A stretch of 18,831 nucleotides of DNA from Prevotella sp. CAG:755 (GCA_000431275.1 HF989138.1:1-18831); one strand, 5' to 3'. Counted from the stretch's first letter, positions 1-5,901 are shown. Translations and numbers: made by a program. Notes: generated by a model not told the origin, from the sequence alone.

Positions 1-87
1 AAAATTTAACGGACAATATACGGATAATCATTTACATATATTATCAGCACCGACAGCACCGATAACCCGAAGTTAGGGGCAAAGGTT

Positions 88-1224
88 TTGAGCGATGGGC
101 GGGAAAGCCTGTTTTTGGATTTCTATTTTGGCTTTGAAATGGCAATAAGCAGCAAGACCGGAAAGGAATACAAAAAGGTAAACACGCGCCGGGAGTTCCT
201 TAAACTCTACCTTTGGCAAGCACCCAGAACACCGGCGGAACGCACACAGAACAGGGAGACGCTGGAACTCGCTAAAAAGATAAGGTTTGAACGTGGGCAG
301 GAGCTGTTAGAAGATATAGAGGGATACCGGCTAAAAAAGAAACGAGACATAAATTTTCTGGACTACTTTCAAGCCTATATTGACGAGTATACAAAAAAGG
401 ATTTCCGCATGGTGAAAATAGCCTTAACCCGTTTCAAAGACTTTTTGAGGGGCACACCCGAATATAACAAGTTTGAAAAGAATATAAAGCCCGGGCAGAT
501 AACGAAAGACATGGTAAGAGATTTCACGGACTACCTGCAAAGCCGGAGCAAGGGCGAGGGGGCAAGAAGCATATACGCACGTTTCAAGAAAGTGGTAAAA
601 CACGCGATAGAACACGACGTGATGGCTAAGAACCCGTGCAACGGTATATCAATAAAAGTAGACGGCCAACTACTAAGAAAGGACGTGCTTTCAGAAGAAG
701 AGATAGCACAGTTAATAGACACGCGCCCCAAGGGGCAGAACCCGGAAATAAGGCGCGCGTTCATATTTTGCCTGTATTGTGGTTTGAGGTATTGCGACGT
801 GAAAGACCTCACTTTTGCCAACGTGGATTACTCAAACAAGCTATTGAAGTTTGAGCAGAACAAGACAAAAGGCCACAGCGCGAGTAGCGGCGTTGTAATA
901 CCGCTAAACGATGGCCTTTTGCACTTGATAGGGAAGCCAAGCGAACCGGGAAACAGGGATGAGACTATTTTCAAGTTACCGAGTTATGAAATGTGCCTTA
1001 AAACCCTTAGTAAATGGGTGAAAAGTGCAGGGATAAATAAACACATAAGCTGGCATTGTGCCCGGCATTCATTCGCCGTGAATATCCTCAACCGCGGGGC
1101 TAACATAAAGACCGTGGCAAGCCTTTTAGGACATAGCGGGCTGGCACACACTGAAAAGTACACCCGGGCAATAGACAGCTTGAAGAGGGACGCTATAAAT
1201 AGTTTGCCGGAGCTTAAATTCTAA
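88..1224 (+). CDS. Tyrosine recombinase (site-specific integrase)
   Basis: This integrase would catalyse insertion and excision of the element. Counting from the TTG at 88 (378 residues), the N-terminal arm-binding region is about 1-85, the SAM-like core-binding domain about 88-185 and the catalytic domain about 195-378. The catalytic set is complete: R234 in C-G-L-R-Y-C-D, K259 or K261 in the hairpin, H323 and R326 in H-C-A-R-H, H349 in L-L-G-H-S and nucleophile Y358. The start is uncertain: no ATG exists between the window start and 95, while the frame is open from 28, and residues encoded just upstream (K-L-G-A-K-V-L before S-D-G-R) resemble the first strand of this family. A non-ATG start upstream of 88 is therefore possible. 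ATG 139 would cut into the arm domain. Confidence 0.95.
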   Translation: MSDGRESLFLDFYFGFEMAISSKTGKEYKKVNTRREFLKLYLWQAPRTPAERTQNRETLELAKKIRFERGQELLEDIEGYRLKKKRDINFLDYFQAYIDEYTKKDFRMVKIALTRFKDFLRGTPEYNKFEKNIKPGQITKDMVRDFTDYLQSRSKGEGARSIYARFKKVVKHAIEHDVMAKNPCNGISIKVDGQLLRKDVLSEEEIAQLIDTRPKGQNPEIRRAFIFCLYCGLRYCDVKDLTFANVDYSNKLLKFEQNKTKGHSASSGVVIPLNDGLLHLIGKPSEPGNRDETIFKLPSYEMCLKTLSKWVKSAGINKHISWHCARHSFAVNILNRGANIKTVASLLGHSGLAHTEKYTRAIDSLKRDAINSLPELKF

Positions 1225-1271
1225 GCGAAAGGGCGCACCACGGCAGGCCGGACACGGGAAAGAGGGCTGAA

Positions 1272-1370
1272 CAAGGCGATTTAAGCCACTTTACAACCAC
1301 AAACGTAGAGAGCACCAAATATCAAATACAAGCGCGCAGAAGGGCTTAAAAGTGCCTTTATGGGATTTAG
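1272..1370 (+). repeat. Imperfect direct repeat, copy 1
   Basis: This ~99-base stretch is repeated imperfectly at 1729-1830. The first 18 bases are identical in both, and over the first 41 aligned bases I count six differences, all transitions. The later part is looser but keeps gggctt/gggctg, cctta/ccttt and ggatttag/ggattttag in order. Copy 1 sits between the integrase and the 109-residue gene, ending 41 bases before that gene's ATG. The left edge of similarity is sharp, at the shared word caaggcgatttaa. It could be a duplicated leader or promoter, or the scar of a recombination. Confidence 0.75.
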
Positions 1371-1411
1371 CCTCAACGGCGGGAGATAGTAGGAATTTAA
1401 CCTATAGAGAA

Positions 1412-1741
1412 ATGAAAACGCGAATACAGATTGACAGAGAGACGGCGCAGACCTTGCGGCGCTGGCTAAGGCAGGGCTACATTGTGCCGGAAGAGTTGCC
1501 CCCCCTTTATATGGCGTTGGAGGATGAGGCCGCGGGGTTGATGGAGGATGGCGCTACGGGCGAAGCAGCGCACGGGCAAGCAGCTCGAGAGGGGGCGTTC
1601 GTGGCCGCGCCCTCAGACGTGAAAGCGCTTATTTCTTGGCTTGAAAACCGGGACGGGGTTAAAGTGAACATAACAATACAGACAATTGGCAACGTGACTT
1701 GCAGCTACATTAAAGCAGCAAATACAATCAAGGCGATTTAA
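1412..1741 (+). CDS. Hypothetical protein of the element (109 aa)
   Basis: I do not recognise this protein. From ATG 1412 it is 109 residues, with no signal peptide and no membrane segment. Residues 1-40 are basic, then acidic and probably helical (I-D-R-E-T-A-Q-T-L-R-R-W-L-R). The middle, about 45-65, is rich in Ala and Gly and may be a linker. The C-terminal part has alternating hydrophobics (V-K-V-N-I-T-I-Q) suggesting a short beta strand. The frame stays open upstream to about 1271, with a GTG at 1352, but ATG 1412 is preferred because the upstream extension is made entirely of the repeat and its flank. Its stop lies inside the second repeat copy. It is probably accessory to the integrase or replication genes; the function is unknown. 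Confidence 0.6.
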   Translation: MKTRIQIDRETAQTLRRWLRQGYIVPEELPPLYMALEDEAAGLMEDGATGEAAHGQAAREGAFVAAPSDVKALISWLENRDGVKVNITIQTIGNVTCSYIKAANTIKAI

Positions 1742-1830
1742 GCCACCTTATAGCCGCGAGCGTAGAGAGAACAGCCGCGCGCGAAAGAAGCGCTTAAACG
1801 GGCTGAAAAGCGGCCTTACGGGGATTTTAG
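1729..1830 (+). repeat. Imperfect direct repeat, copy 2
   Basis: Second copy of the unit at 1272-1370. It starts inside the last codons of the 109-residue gene (the shared word caaggcgatttaa includes that gene's stop) and ends 29 bases before the ATG of the 257-residue gene. It is GC-richer than copy 1: most differences in the first 41 bases are A in copy 1 and G in copy 2. It contains the small palindrome AAGCGCTT. Both copies stand at the same place relative to the following gene, which suggests a shared leader or control role. That is inference. Confidence 0.75.
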
Positions 1831-1859
1831 ATTAATACCGCCCTTTAATTTTTTAGATT

Positions 1860-2633
1860 ATGGACACAACAGGAAAACAGGTGGCGCAAAGCGCTGTTTA
1901 TTCAAGCCCGGAGGACGCTATCCGGGCTTTGGAGCTACTTTTGTATGAGATGCGAAGCGGGAGAAGAGACCCGGAGGTGGTGAAAAAAGAAGTGGAAGCA
2001 GCGGGCGAAGCATACGGCCGGGTGGTTAATTACTGCATAGATGTAGACGACGTAGACGCAGCGCGGAGGATTTGCCGCGTAATGGGCATAACGGACAAGA
2101 CACCGGCGGGAAGTAAGGTAGTTGAGTTTCTGCAAGAAAAGGCGCGCGTGCTTACTTGGGCGGAATGCGCAGGAAACCCACGCCCGCCCCGTTTCGGGAA
2201 TTGCTACGAGTGTATAATCAGGGCCAGTTCCCGACTTTACAGTTGGCTGTATGACAGGCACAGGGAAGTGCTTACCGGAGAGGCCGCGCCACAGATGCCG
2301 GGACGACAAAAGGGGCAGCTCGCGCCAGAACTGCAAGAGGAAAAAGCGAGGCAGATTTTAGACAAGGCGATAAAAGCGGGGATAATTAAAGACGATTACA
2401 GCCCGACGGACAAACTAAGAACAAAAACCCTGAGAGCATATTTTGCTGTGAAATTCAGTGAGGCGATGGGGTGGAAAGACGCGTTCGGGAAGCCTCAACC
2501 CAGATACGCACCTTTTGAAAGACTGTGGGGGGATAAAGGATTCGGGGCGATAATGTATAATAAGAGGACGTATAATGGAAAGGTACAAGGCGCTGACGTT
2601 TTAGATGATTTTTTTACACACCTAAAACATTAA
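1860..2633 (+). CDS. Hypothetical protein of the element (257 aa)
   Basis: I cannot name this protein. It is 257 residues, soluble-looking, with no signal peptide or membrane helix. The N-terminal half (about 15-150) looks all-helical and contains four Cys (C38-type spacing is not zinc-finger-like). A linker around 148-158 is followed by a helical C-terminal part ending in R-Y-A-P-F-E-R-L-W-G-D-K-G-F-G. To my eye the C-terminal part resembles the end of other uncharacterised Bacteroidales element proteins, where a short F/W-G-x-K-G motif precedes a final helix; no function is known to me for it. A strong intrinsic terminator follows directly, so it closes the first transcription unit of the element. 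It may be cargo or a replication accessory. Confidence 0.8.
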   Translation: MDTTGKQVAQSAVYSSPEDAIRALELLLYEMRSGRRDPEVVKKEVEAAGEAYGRVVNYCIDVDDVDAARRICRVMGITDKTPAGSKVVEFLQEKARVLTWAECAGNPRPPRFGNCYECIIRASSRLYSWLYDRHREVLTGEAAPQMPGRQKGQLAPELQEEKARQILDKAIKAGIIKDDYSPTDKLRTKTLRAYFAVKFSEAMGWKDAFGKPQPRYAPFERLWGDKGFGAIMYNKRTYNGKVQGADVLDDFFTHLKH

Positions 2634-2651
2634 TACACAATCATATAGCAT

Positions 2652-2693
2652 ATAGGGGTATATAGTACGATACACTGTACCCCTATTTTTTTT
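2652..2693 (+). terminator. Intrinsic terminator after the 257-aa gene
   Basis: The 9-bp stem ATAGGGGTA (2652-2660) pairs with TACCCCTAT (2678-2686) around a 17-base loop, followed by a run of seven further T. It lies 19 bases after the stop codon and separates the integrase-side genes from the replication operon. Confidence 0.9.
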
Positions 2694-2708
2694 GTTTCCC
2701 TTGCCTTA

Positions 2709-2716
2709 TACCTTTG
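2709..2716 (+). promoter_or_regulatory. Probable -7 box of the replication operon
   Basis: TACCTTTG matches the Bacteroidetes -7 consensus TAnnTTTG. The region about 20 bases upstream is T-rich (end of the terminator) but has no clean TTTG at the usual distance, so the -33 part is weak. It would give a 5' leader of about 110 bases before the helix-turn-helix gene at 2836. Confidence 0.5.
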
Positions 2717-2743
2717 CCCTTGTATTCGCTACGTGTCGGGAGA

Positions 2744-2795
2744 GTAACAGCCCCGAACGGCGGATGCGGGAGGCAAAGACGGGGCAGACTGTTAC
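2744..2795 (+). promoter_or_regulatory. Structured 5' leader of the replication operon
   Basis: GTAACAG-CCCCG (2744-2755) can pair with CGGGG...CTGTTAC (2780-2795), a 12-bp stem interrupted by one 4-base bulge (caga) and closing over about 24 bases. It lies between the proposed promoter and the ATG at 2836, so it would be in the mRNA leader. It could be an attenuator, a protein site or an RNA stability element. I recognise no known riboswitch. Confidence 0.5.
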
Positions 2796-2835
2796 CTGAC
2801 CCCTGACAGCCTCAACCCTCTTAAATAAAATAAAA

Positions 2836-3123
2836 ATGAAAGAGGAAATTAAAGAGGTTGCCGACCTTGTAACGGCTAAAACCTTGTTTTGCACAAAAGA
2901 AGTGCTTACCAGCGATGAGGCCGCCCGTTACATGGGCGTATCGAAGTCGTATTTGTACAAGCTAACTATGCGGCGCAAGATACCGCACTATAAACCGGGC
3001 GGGAAGATGTGTTATTTCAACCGCCGCGAGTTGGAAGAATGGTTGCAGGCTAACCGGGTAAGCACGGAGGCAGAAATCAGCGCACGTGCGGCCGCCTATT
3101 GTCTGAAAGGAGGCGAAGTATGA
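2836..3123 (+). CDS. Helix-turn-helix DNA-binding protein (excisionase/MerR type)
   Basis: This 95-residue protein carries a winged helix-turn-helix of the HTH_17 type at about residues 22-72: L-T-S-D-E-A-A-R-Y-M-G-V-S-K-S-Y-L-Y-K-L, then a wing (I-P-H-Y-K-P-G-G-K-M-C-Y-F) and a closing helix (R-R-E-L-E-E-W-L). In Bacteroidales elements proteins like this commonly sit directly before repA and primase genes, and relatives act as excisionases or local regulators. Its stop TGA overlaps the next gene's ATG by four bases, so the ATPase is probably translationally coupled. Binding sites may be the structured leader or the heptamer cluster at 4174-4278; this is inference. Confidence 0.88.
   Translation: MKEEIKEVADLVTAKTLFCTKEVLTSDEAARYMGVSKSYLYKLTMRRKIPHYKPGGKMCYFNRRELEEWLQANRVSTEAEISARAAAYCLKGGEV
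3106..3113 (+). promoter_or_regulatory. Strong ribosome-binding site of the ATPase gene
   Basis: AAAGGAGG lies 6 bases before ATG 3120, inside the end of the helix-turn-helix gene. It fixes the ATPase start at 3120 rather than the TTG at 3099. Such a strong Shine-Dalgarno sequence stands out in a window where most genes have none. Confidence 0.8.
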
Positions 3124-4142
3124 ACCGGGTGGATTTTAGCAGGTGGGGGCGTGATCACGCGCCCCTGCCCACCGCCCTTGCAACGTACAAGATAGACATT
3201 TGGGCGGATGATGAGGCTCCCACCCCCTGCTTATTTCAGTATAAGGACGGTACCGGACTTATTGCACGAAAGAACCTGCACGTGATTAAGGGGCGTGAGA
3301 AAACAGGGAAGTCGGCCTTTGGCATGTTGTTGGCAACCGCGGCGATGTGTATGTGCTTTTTAGGAGTGAGCCCACGAGAGACAGACCTGCGTGTTTTATG
3401 GATTGATACGGAGCAGGACACCGGCACATTGAAAAGACGAGCGAGAAAGGCAGTAGAAATGGCACAAAACGCAAGAAAAGGCACACAACTTTTATTATAC
3501 AGCCTGAAAGGACTTTTGCCCGCAGAACGGCTTAAAATAGCCTTAGAAGCGATAGAACAGGAACGTCCGGATTTTGTTCTTCTTGATGGCGCGGCAGACT
3601 TATGCGCGGATTTCAACGACAACAAAGAAAGCGCGGCGGTGGTTAACGCGTTGTTAGCGGCGACGGAAAAAATAGGGTGCGCTATCCTTTGCGTTATCCA
3701 CACGAATAAGAGAGACGATGAGGCACGCGGGCACATGGGCTCAATTTTGCAACAAAAAGCGGCGGAAGTATATGAGATTAAAAAGGGGGCGGAAGGTATT
3801 GTTACAGTTTCCCAAGCGGTAAGCCGATTTGCGAGCGTGCCTGATATTAGGTTTACTATTGGTGACGGTTTTTCCTTGCTCCCGACCGTAGAAGTGGCGG
3901 ACAAGATAGCGGAAGACATGCGCACTATTTTTGCGGCTTTGCCTGATGGGCAGGCTGAAATGAGCAGGCAAGCCCTTTGCAAAGCAATAATAGAAAGAAG
4001 GGGCGTACAATCAAGGCAAGCCGGCAACATAATAAGTAGTGCGATACAGTCTGGCGCGCTCGTAAAAATAAAAAAAGGCGCTTACAGTCTCGCTACGGAC
4101 TACATGTTTGGCGAACTTATAAACGGCGGAAATGAAGAATAA
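3120..4142 (+). CDS. RepA-like RecA-fold ATPase (AAA_25 type)
   Basis: A 340-residue ATPase of the RepA/AAA_25 group, related to hexameric replicative helicases of plasmids. Walker A is G58-R-E-K-T-G-K-S65, and Walker B is the hydrophobic strand F-V-L-L-D156. An arginine/histidine-rich segment follows (V-I-H-T-N-K near 194, then G-H-M-G-S near 205), matching the family's sensor and L1/L2 region. From about 265 to 335 there is a winged-helix-like tail. It overlaps the helix-turn-helix gene by 4 bases. Together with the primase downstream it probably drives replication of the excised circle or strand synthesis after transfer. A GC-rich palindrome (GCGTGATCACGC, 3149-3160) lies just after its start codon and might tune translation. 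Family assignment is firm; the exact role is inferred. Confidence 0.88.
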   Translation: MNRVDFSRWGRDHAPLPTALATYKIDIWADDEAPTPCLFQYKDGTGLIARKNLHVIKGREKTGKSAFGMLLATAAMCMCFLGVSPRETDLRVLWIDTEQDTGTLKRRARKAVEMAQNARKGTQLLLYSLKGLLPAERLKIALEAIEQERPDFVLLDGAADLCADFNDNKESAAVVNALLAATEKIGCAILCVIHTNKRDDEARGHMGSILQQKAAEVYEIKKGAEGIVTVSQAVSRFASVPDIRFTIGDGFSLLPTVEVADKIAEDMRTIFAALPDGQAEMSRQALCKAIIERRGVQSRQAGNIISSAIQSGALVKIKKGAYSLATDYMFGELINGGNEE

Positions 4143-4173
4143 AAACAGTGTGATTTTGGGGGTGGCGCGTGAC

Positions 4174-4278
4174 GTGCAATATGCCCCTATATATAGGGGG
4201 GCGCAATTGCACTCCCACACACCTTTGCGCGGGGGGCAGTGCAATTCCGCTGATTGCATCAAAATTGCACTATTGCAT
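4174..4278. repeat. Cluster of GTGCAAT/ATTGCAY heptamers (possible iterons or operators)
   Basis: The 156-base gap between ATPase and primase holds GTGCAAT at 4174-4180 and 4239-4245, its reverse complement ATTGCAC at 4206-4212 and 4264-4270, and the one-base variant ATTGCAT at 4253-4259 and 4272-4278. The one-base variant GCGCAAT at 4201-4207 overlaps the copy at 4206 to form a near-palindrome. The first three are spaced 32 and 33 bases apart, about three helical turns. A perfect palindrome CCCCTATATATAGGGG (4184-4199) lies between the first two. Position beside repA and primase genes suggests an origin of replication or an operator. Confidence 0.6.
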
Positions 4279-4298
4279 AACTAATAAAATTCAAAACC

Positions 4299-5252
4299 AT
4301 GAATAGTATTTTTCAAACACAAGTGAGTTTTTACCCGTCGGGAGTTAACGGCGGCGGGGGAATTAAGAAGGTGAGTTTGGCAGACTGTCTTTTGTCGTCA
4401 AAATGGCGCGACGTTGTTAATACTATTAGGGCCGAACCGGACGAGGCCGAACAAAAGAAGATGAAAAGCCAGCTGCCTTGCTTTACGCCCTCCGGGCTGT
4501 TTACGGGAAAGAAGGCGTGTGATTTGGTGGAGCACAGCGGTTTTATCTCGCTTGACTTGGACGAAAAGGATAACCGGGAATGTGCGGATTTTAGGGAGCT
4601 AAAAAGACTGATTAAGGAGTGCCCCAACGTAACTTATTGCGGCCTGTCCGTGAGGGGTAAAGGTTACGTTTGCCTTGTCCCTATTGCCGACCCCCAAAAA
4701 CACCGGGATTATTTTAGGGCCTTATGCGCGGATTTTGCCGCGTGCGGCCTGAAAGTAGATTCGAGCGGCGCAGATGTATCACGCAAGCGCTTTGTGTCAT
4801 ATGACCCTGAACCATACATAAACACGGCCGCCGCGCCTTATGATCACGTGTTGCCGTGCGAGGATAGGCCGGAAGCGCGGAAAATGGCTAACGTGTTTTC
4901 CGGCGTCCCCGCCATGGAGGGACAACTTGCCGAATGTATTTCCAGATGGGCAGAAAAAACCGAAAAAGACATCACAGGCGGTTATCCTCAATGGTTTGAG
5001 ATACTTTGCGCACTTGCCTCAACCTTTGGCGAAGACGGGCGGGACTATGCCCACAGAATAAGCCAGTACGGGGACTATGACCCGGGCGAAACAGACCGGC
5101 AATATACAGAATGCTTGGAACATGGCGGATATAACTATACCTTTGCCACGTTTCTCTATTACGCCCGCAAAGGAATGGGCGACGAGGAATATGGCCGGGT
5201 CCGGGCCGCCTTGGATTTTGAAGATATAATTTTTAACGATAAAGAACAATGA
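4299..5252 (+). CDS. BT4734-family primase-like protein with PriCT-2 region
   Basis: A 317-residue protein. Residues about 1-190 match the BT4734/BF3469 N-terminal family (also called VirE_N): I-S-L-D86-L-D88 gives the D-x-D expected of archaeo-eukaryotic-type primases, followed by G-L-S-V-R-G-K-G (115-122) and S-R-K-R-F-V-S-Y-D-P (161-170). Residues about 228-290 (Y-P-Q-W-F-E-I-L-C-A-L-A ... Y-T-F-A-T-F-L-Y) resemble the primase C-terminal domain PriCT-2. It would prime DNA synthesis for the element. No helicase domain is fused here; that job would fall to the ATPase upstream. The ATG follows the heptamer cluster by 20 bases, and the stop overlaps the next ATG by four. Family is confident; activity is inferred. 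Confidence 0.87.
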   Translation: MNSIFQTQVSFYPSGVNGGGGIKKVSLADCLLSSKWRDVVNTIRAEPDEAEQKKMKSQLPCFTPSGLFTGKKACDLVEHSGFISLDLDEKDNRECADFRELKRLIKECPNVTYCGLSVRGKGYVCLVPIADPQKHRDYFRALCADFAACGLKVDSSGADVSRKRFVSYDPEPYINTAAAPYDHVLPCEDRPEARKMANVFSGVPAMEGQLAECISRWAEKTEKDITGGYPQWFEILCALASTFGEDGRDYAHRISQYGDYDPGETDRQYTECLEHGGYNYTFATFLYYARKGMGDEEYGRVRAALDFEDIIFNDKEQ

Positions 5253-5497
5253 CAAGACACGAGTTTGTTTGCGCTGCCTTTCTTAAATACTTAGAGCGGC
5301 GTGAGGTAATGGATTTAGTTGTAAACCCGCTCTCTGCAACGGAAGAGGAGAGAGAAAAGCTTATAGAGGAAGTATTCCGGCTTTCCCTCTTTTACACCGT
5401 TATTAAGAGGTGCTGTAAAGTGGCGGACGAAGAGGAGCACAGGCCCGGAGAGCCCCTAATGCGTGGCTTTACCAAGGGACGGCAAGACCTCAACTGA
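5249..5497 (+). CDS. Small hypothetical protein of the element (82 aa)
   Basis: Not recognised. The ATG overlaps the primase stop (ATGA), so it is almost certainly part of the same operon and translationally coupled, which is the best evidence that it is real. The 82 residues are mostly helical: an N-terminal helix (F-V-C-A-A-F-L-K-Y-L-E-R-R), a turn with N-P, then acidic and hydrophobic helices (E-E-E-R-E-K-L-I-E-E-V-F-R-L-S-L-F) and a charged tail. No signal peptide or membrane segment. It could be a replication accessory protein or a degenerate remnant of a mobilisation gene; neither is shown. Confidence 0.7.
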   Translation: MTRHEFVCAAFLKYLERREVMDLVVNPLSATEEEREKLIEEVFRLSLFYTVIKRCCKVADEEEHRPGEPLMRGFTKGRQDLN

Positions 5498-5521
5498 GCC
5501 CCCGCGTTTTTTATGAGGGGC

Positions 5522-5550
5522 CGGGTGAACGGCAAAACCGCGTGCACCCG
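5522..5550 (+). other. Nested inverted repeat in the element's right end
   Basis: CGGGTG (5522-5527) pairs with CACCCG (5545-5550), and inside it CGG (5530-5532) with CCG (5538-5540) around aaac-rich loop bases. It lies 25 bases after the 82-residue gene. Small elements that lack their own relaxase often keep an oriT beside such hairpins, but no nick-site motif is recognised. The rest of 5498-5720 holds a terminator at 5598-5632 and no gene I can support. Confidence 0.35.
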
Positions 5551-5597
5551 CCCAGAGATATTTTTTTGGTAACTGACCCACGTGGGGGGCATGATGG

Positions 5598-5632
5598 ACA
5601 GGCGGAGGCGGCACGCGTTCCCGCCTGTTTTT
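5598..5632 (+). terminator. Intrinsic terminator of the replication operon
   Basis: The 8-bp stem ACAGGCGG (5598-5605) pairs with CCGCCTGT (5621-5628) over a 15-base loop and runs into TTTTCTTT. It lies 100 bases after the last gene of the element. Confidence 0.8.
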
Positions 5633-5720
5633 CTTTCCCGGAAGCCTCAACCCGAACGGCGGACGGGGCCCAAGGTGGGAGTAGTGTGGTTTGTTTATAC
5701 CCTGTTTATACCCGACAAAT

Positions 5721-5758
5721 AAAAAACGACTGAAAATCAAGCGATTAACAGTCGTTTT
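5721..5758 (-). terminator. Terminator of tRNA-Leu
   Basis: AAAACGACTG (5723-5732) and CAGTCGTTTT (5749-5758) form a 10-bp stem with a 16-base loop, starting 3 bases beyond the tRNA 3' end. Read on the minus strand, it ends in TTTTTT. Because the element joins at the tRNA 3' end, this hairpin is probably supplied by the element, which would replace the tRNA's original terminator. Confidence 0.8.
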
Positions 5759-5761
5759 GTG

Positions 5762-5843
5762 TACCCAGAGCCGGGGTCGAACCGGCACGGGTTGCCCCAC
5801 TGGTGTTTGAGACCAGCGCGTCTACCGATTCCGCCATCTGGGC
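5762..5843 (-). tRNA. tRNA-Leu (anticodon CAA)
   Basis: The minus strand folds as a complete tRNA with a long variable arm. The acceptor stem is GCCCAGA / TCTGGGT (first pair G-U) with discriminator A at 5762. The D arm contains A-A-T-C-G-G-T-A-G-A. The anticodon stem is CTGGT / ACCAG with loop CTCAAAC, so the anticodon is CAA and it reads UUG. The variable arm is TGGGGCAACCCG and the T arm GCCGG-TTCGACC-CCGGC. CCA is not encoded: the bases after the discriminator read CAC. The gene is the probable attachment site of the element to its left, whose insertion kept it intact. Confidence 0.95.
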
Positions 5844-5870
5844 TACAAATTTTTCTTACGAAAAACGGTG

Positions 5871-5901
5871 CAAAGGTAAGTGTTTTTTTGTATTGAGCAA
5901 A
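5871..5901 (-). promoter_or_regulatory. Bacteroidetes-type promoter of tRNA-Leu
   Basis: On the minus strand, TTTG (5901-5898), 19 bases and TACCTTTG (5878-5871) match the Bacteroidetes consensus TTTG-N19-21-TAnnTTTG exactly. The -7 box ends 28 bases before the mature tRNA 5' end. Confidence 0.85.

Larger units (their letters stand above)
1..5761. mobile_element. Integrated element in tRNA-Leu (right part visible)
   Basis: The segment carries a tyrosine recombinase, an excisionase-type helix-turn-helix protein, a RepA-like ATPase and a BT4734-type primase. It stops exactly at the 3' end of a tRNA-Leu gene, the classic target of such integrases; NBU1 of Bacteroides also uses a leucine tRNA gene. 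Base composition is more balanced than in the GC-rich region to the right, and the gene set is typical of Bacteroidales integrative elements. The tRNA is intact, so the right junction lies at or within its 3' end. No copy of the tRNA 3' end occurs in bases 1-87, so the left junction is outside the window. No relaxase or conjugation gene is visible. The presence of an element is well supported; the exact right boundary is inferred. Confidence 0.82.

Noticed and set aside
1-87. Left attachment site copied from the tRNA 3' end
   Set aside because: I found no match to the tRNA 3' sequence or its T arm in these bases, so the left junction is outside the window.
1271-1411. Open frame through repeat copy 1 as an N-terminal part of the 109-residue protein
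   Set aside because: The same stretch in copy 2 lies in a different frame relative to its flanking gene, so the similarity is not explained by a shared protein; ATG 1412 is simpler.
4184-4199. CCCCTATATATAGGGG palindrome as a terminator of the ATPase gene
   Set aside because: No T tract follows, and it sits within the heptamer cluster upstream of the next gene of the same module; an origin or operator role is more likely.
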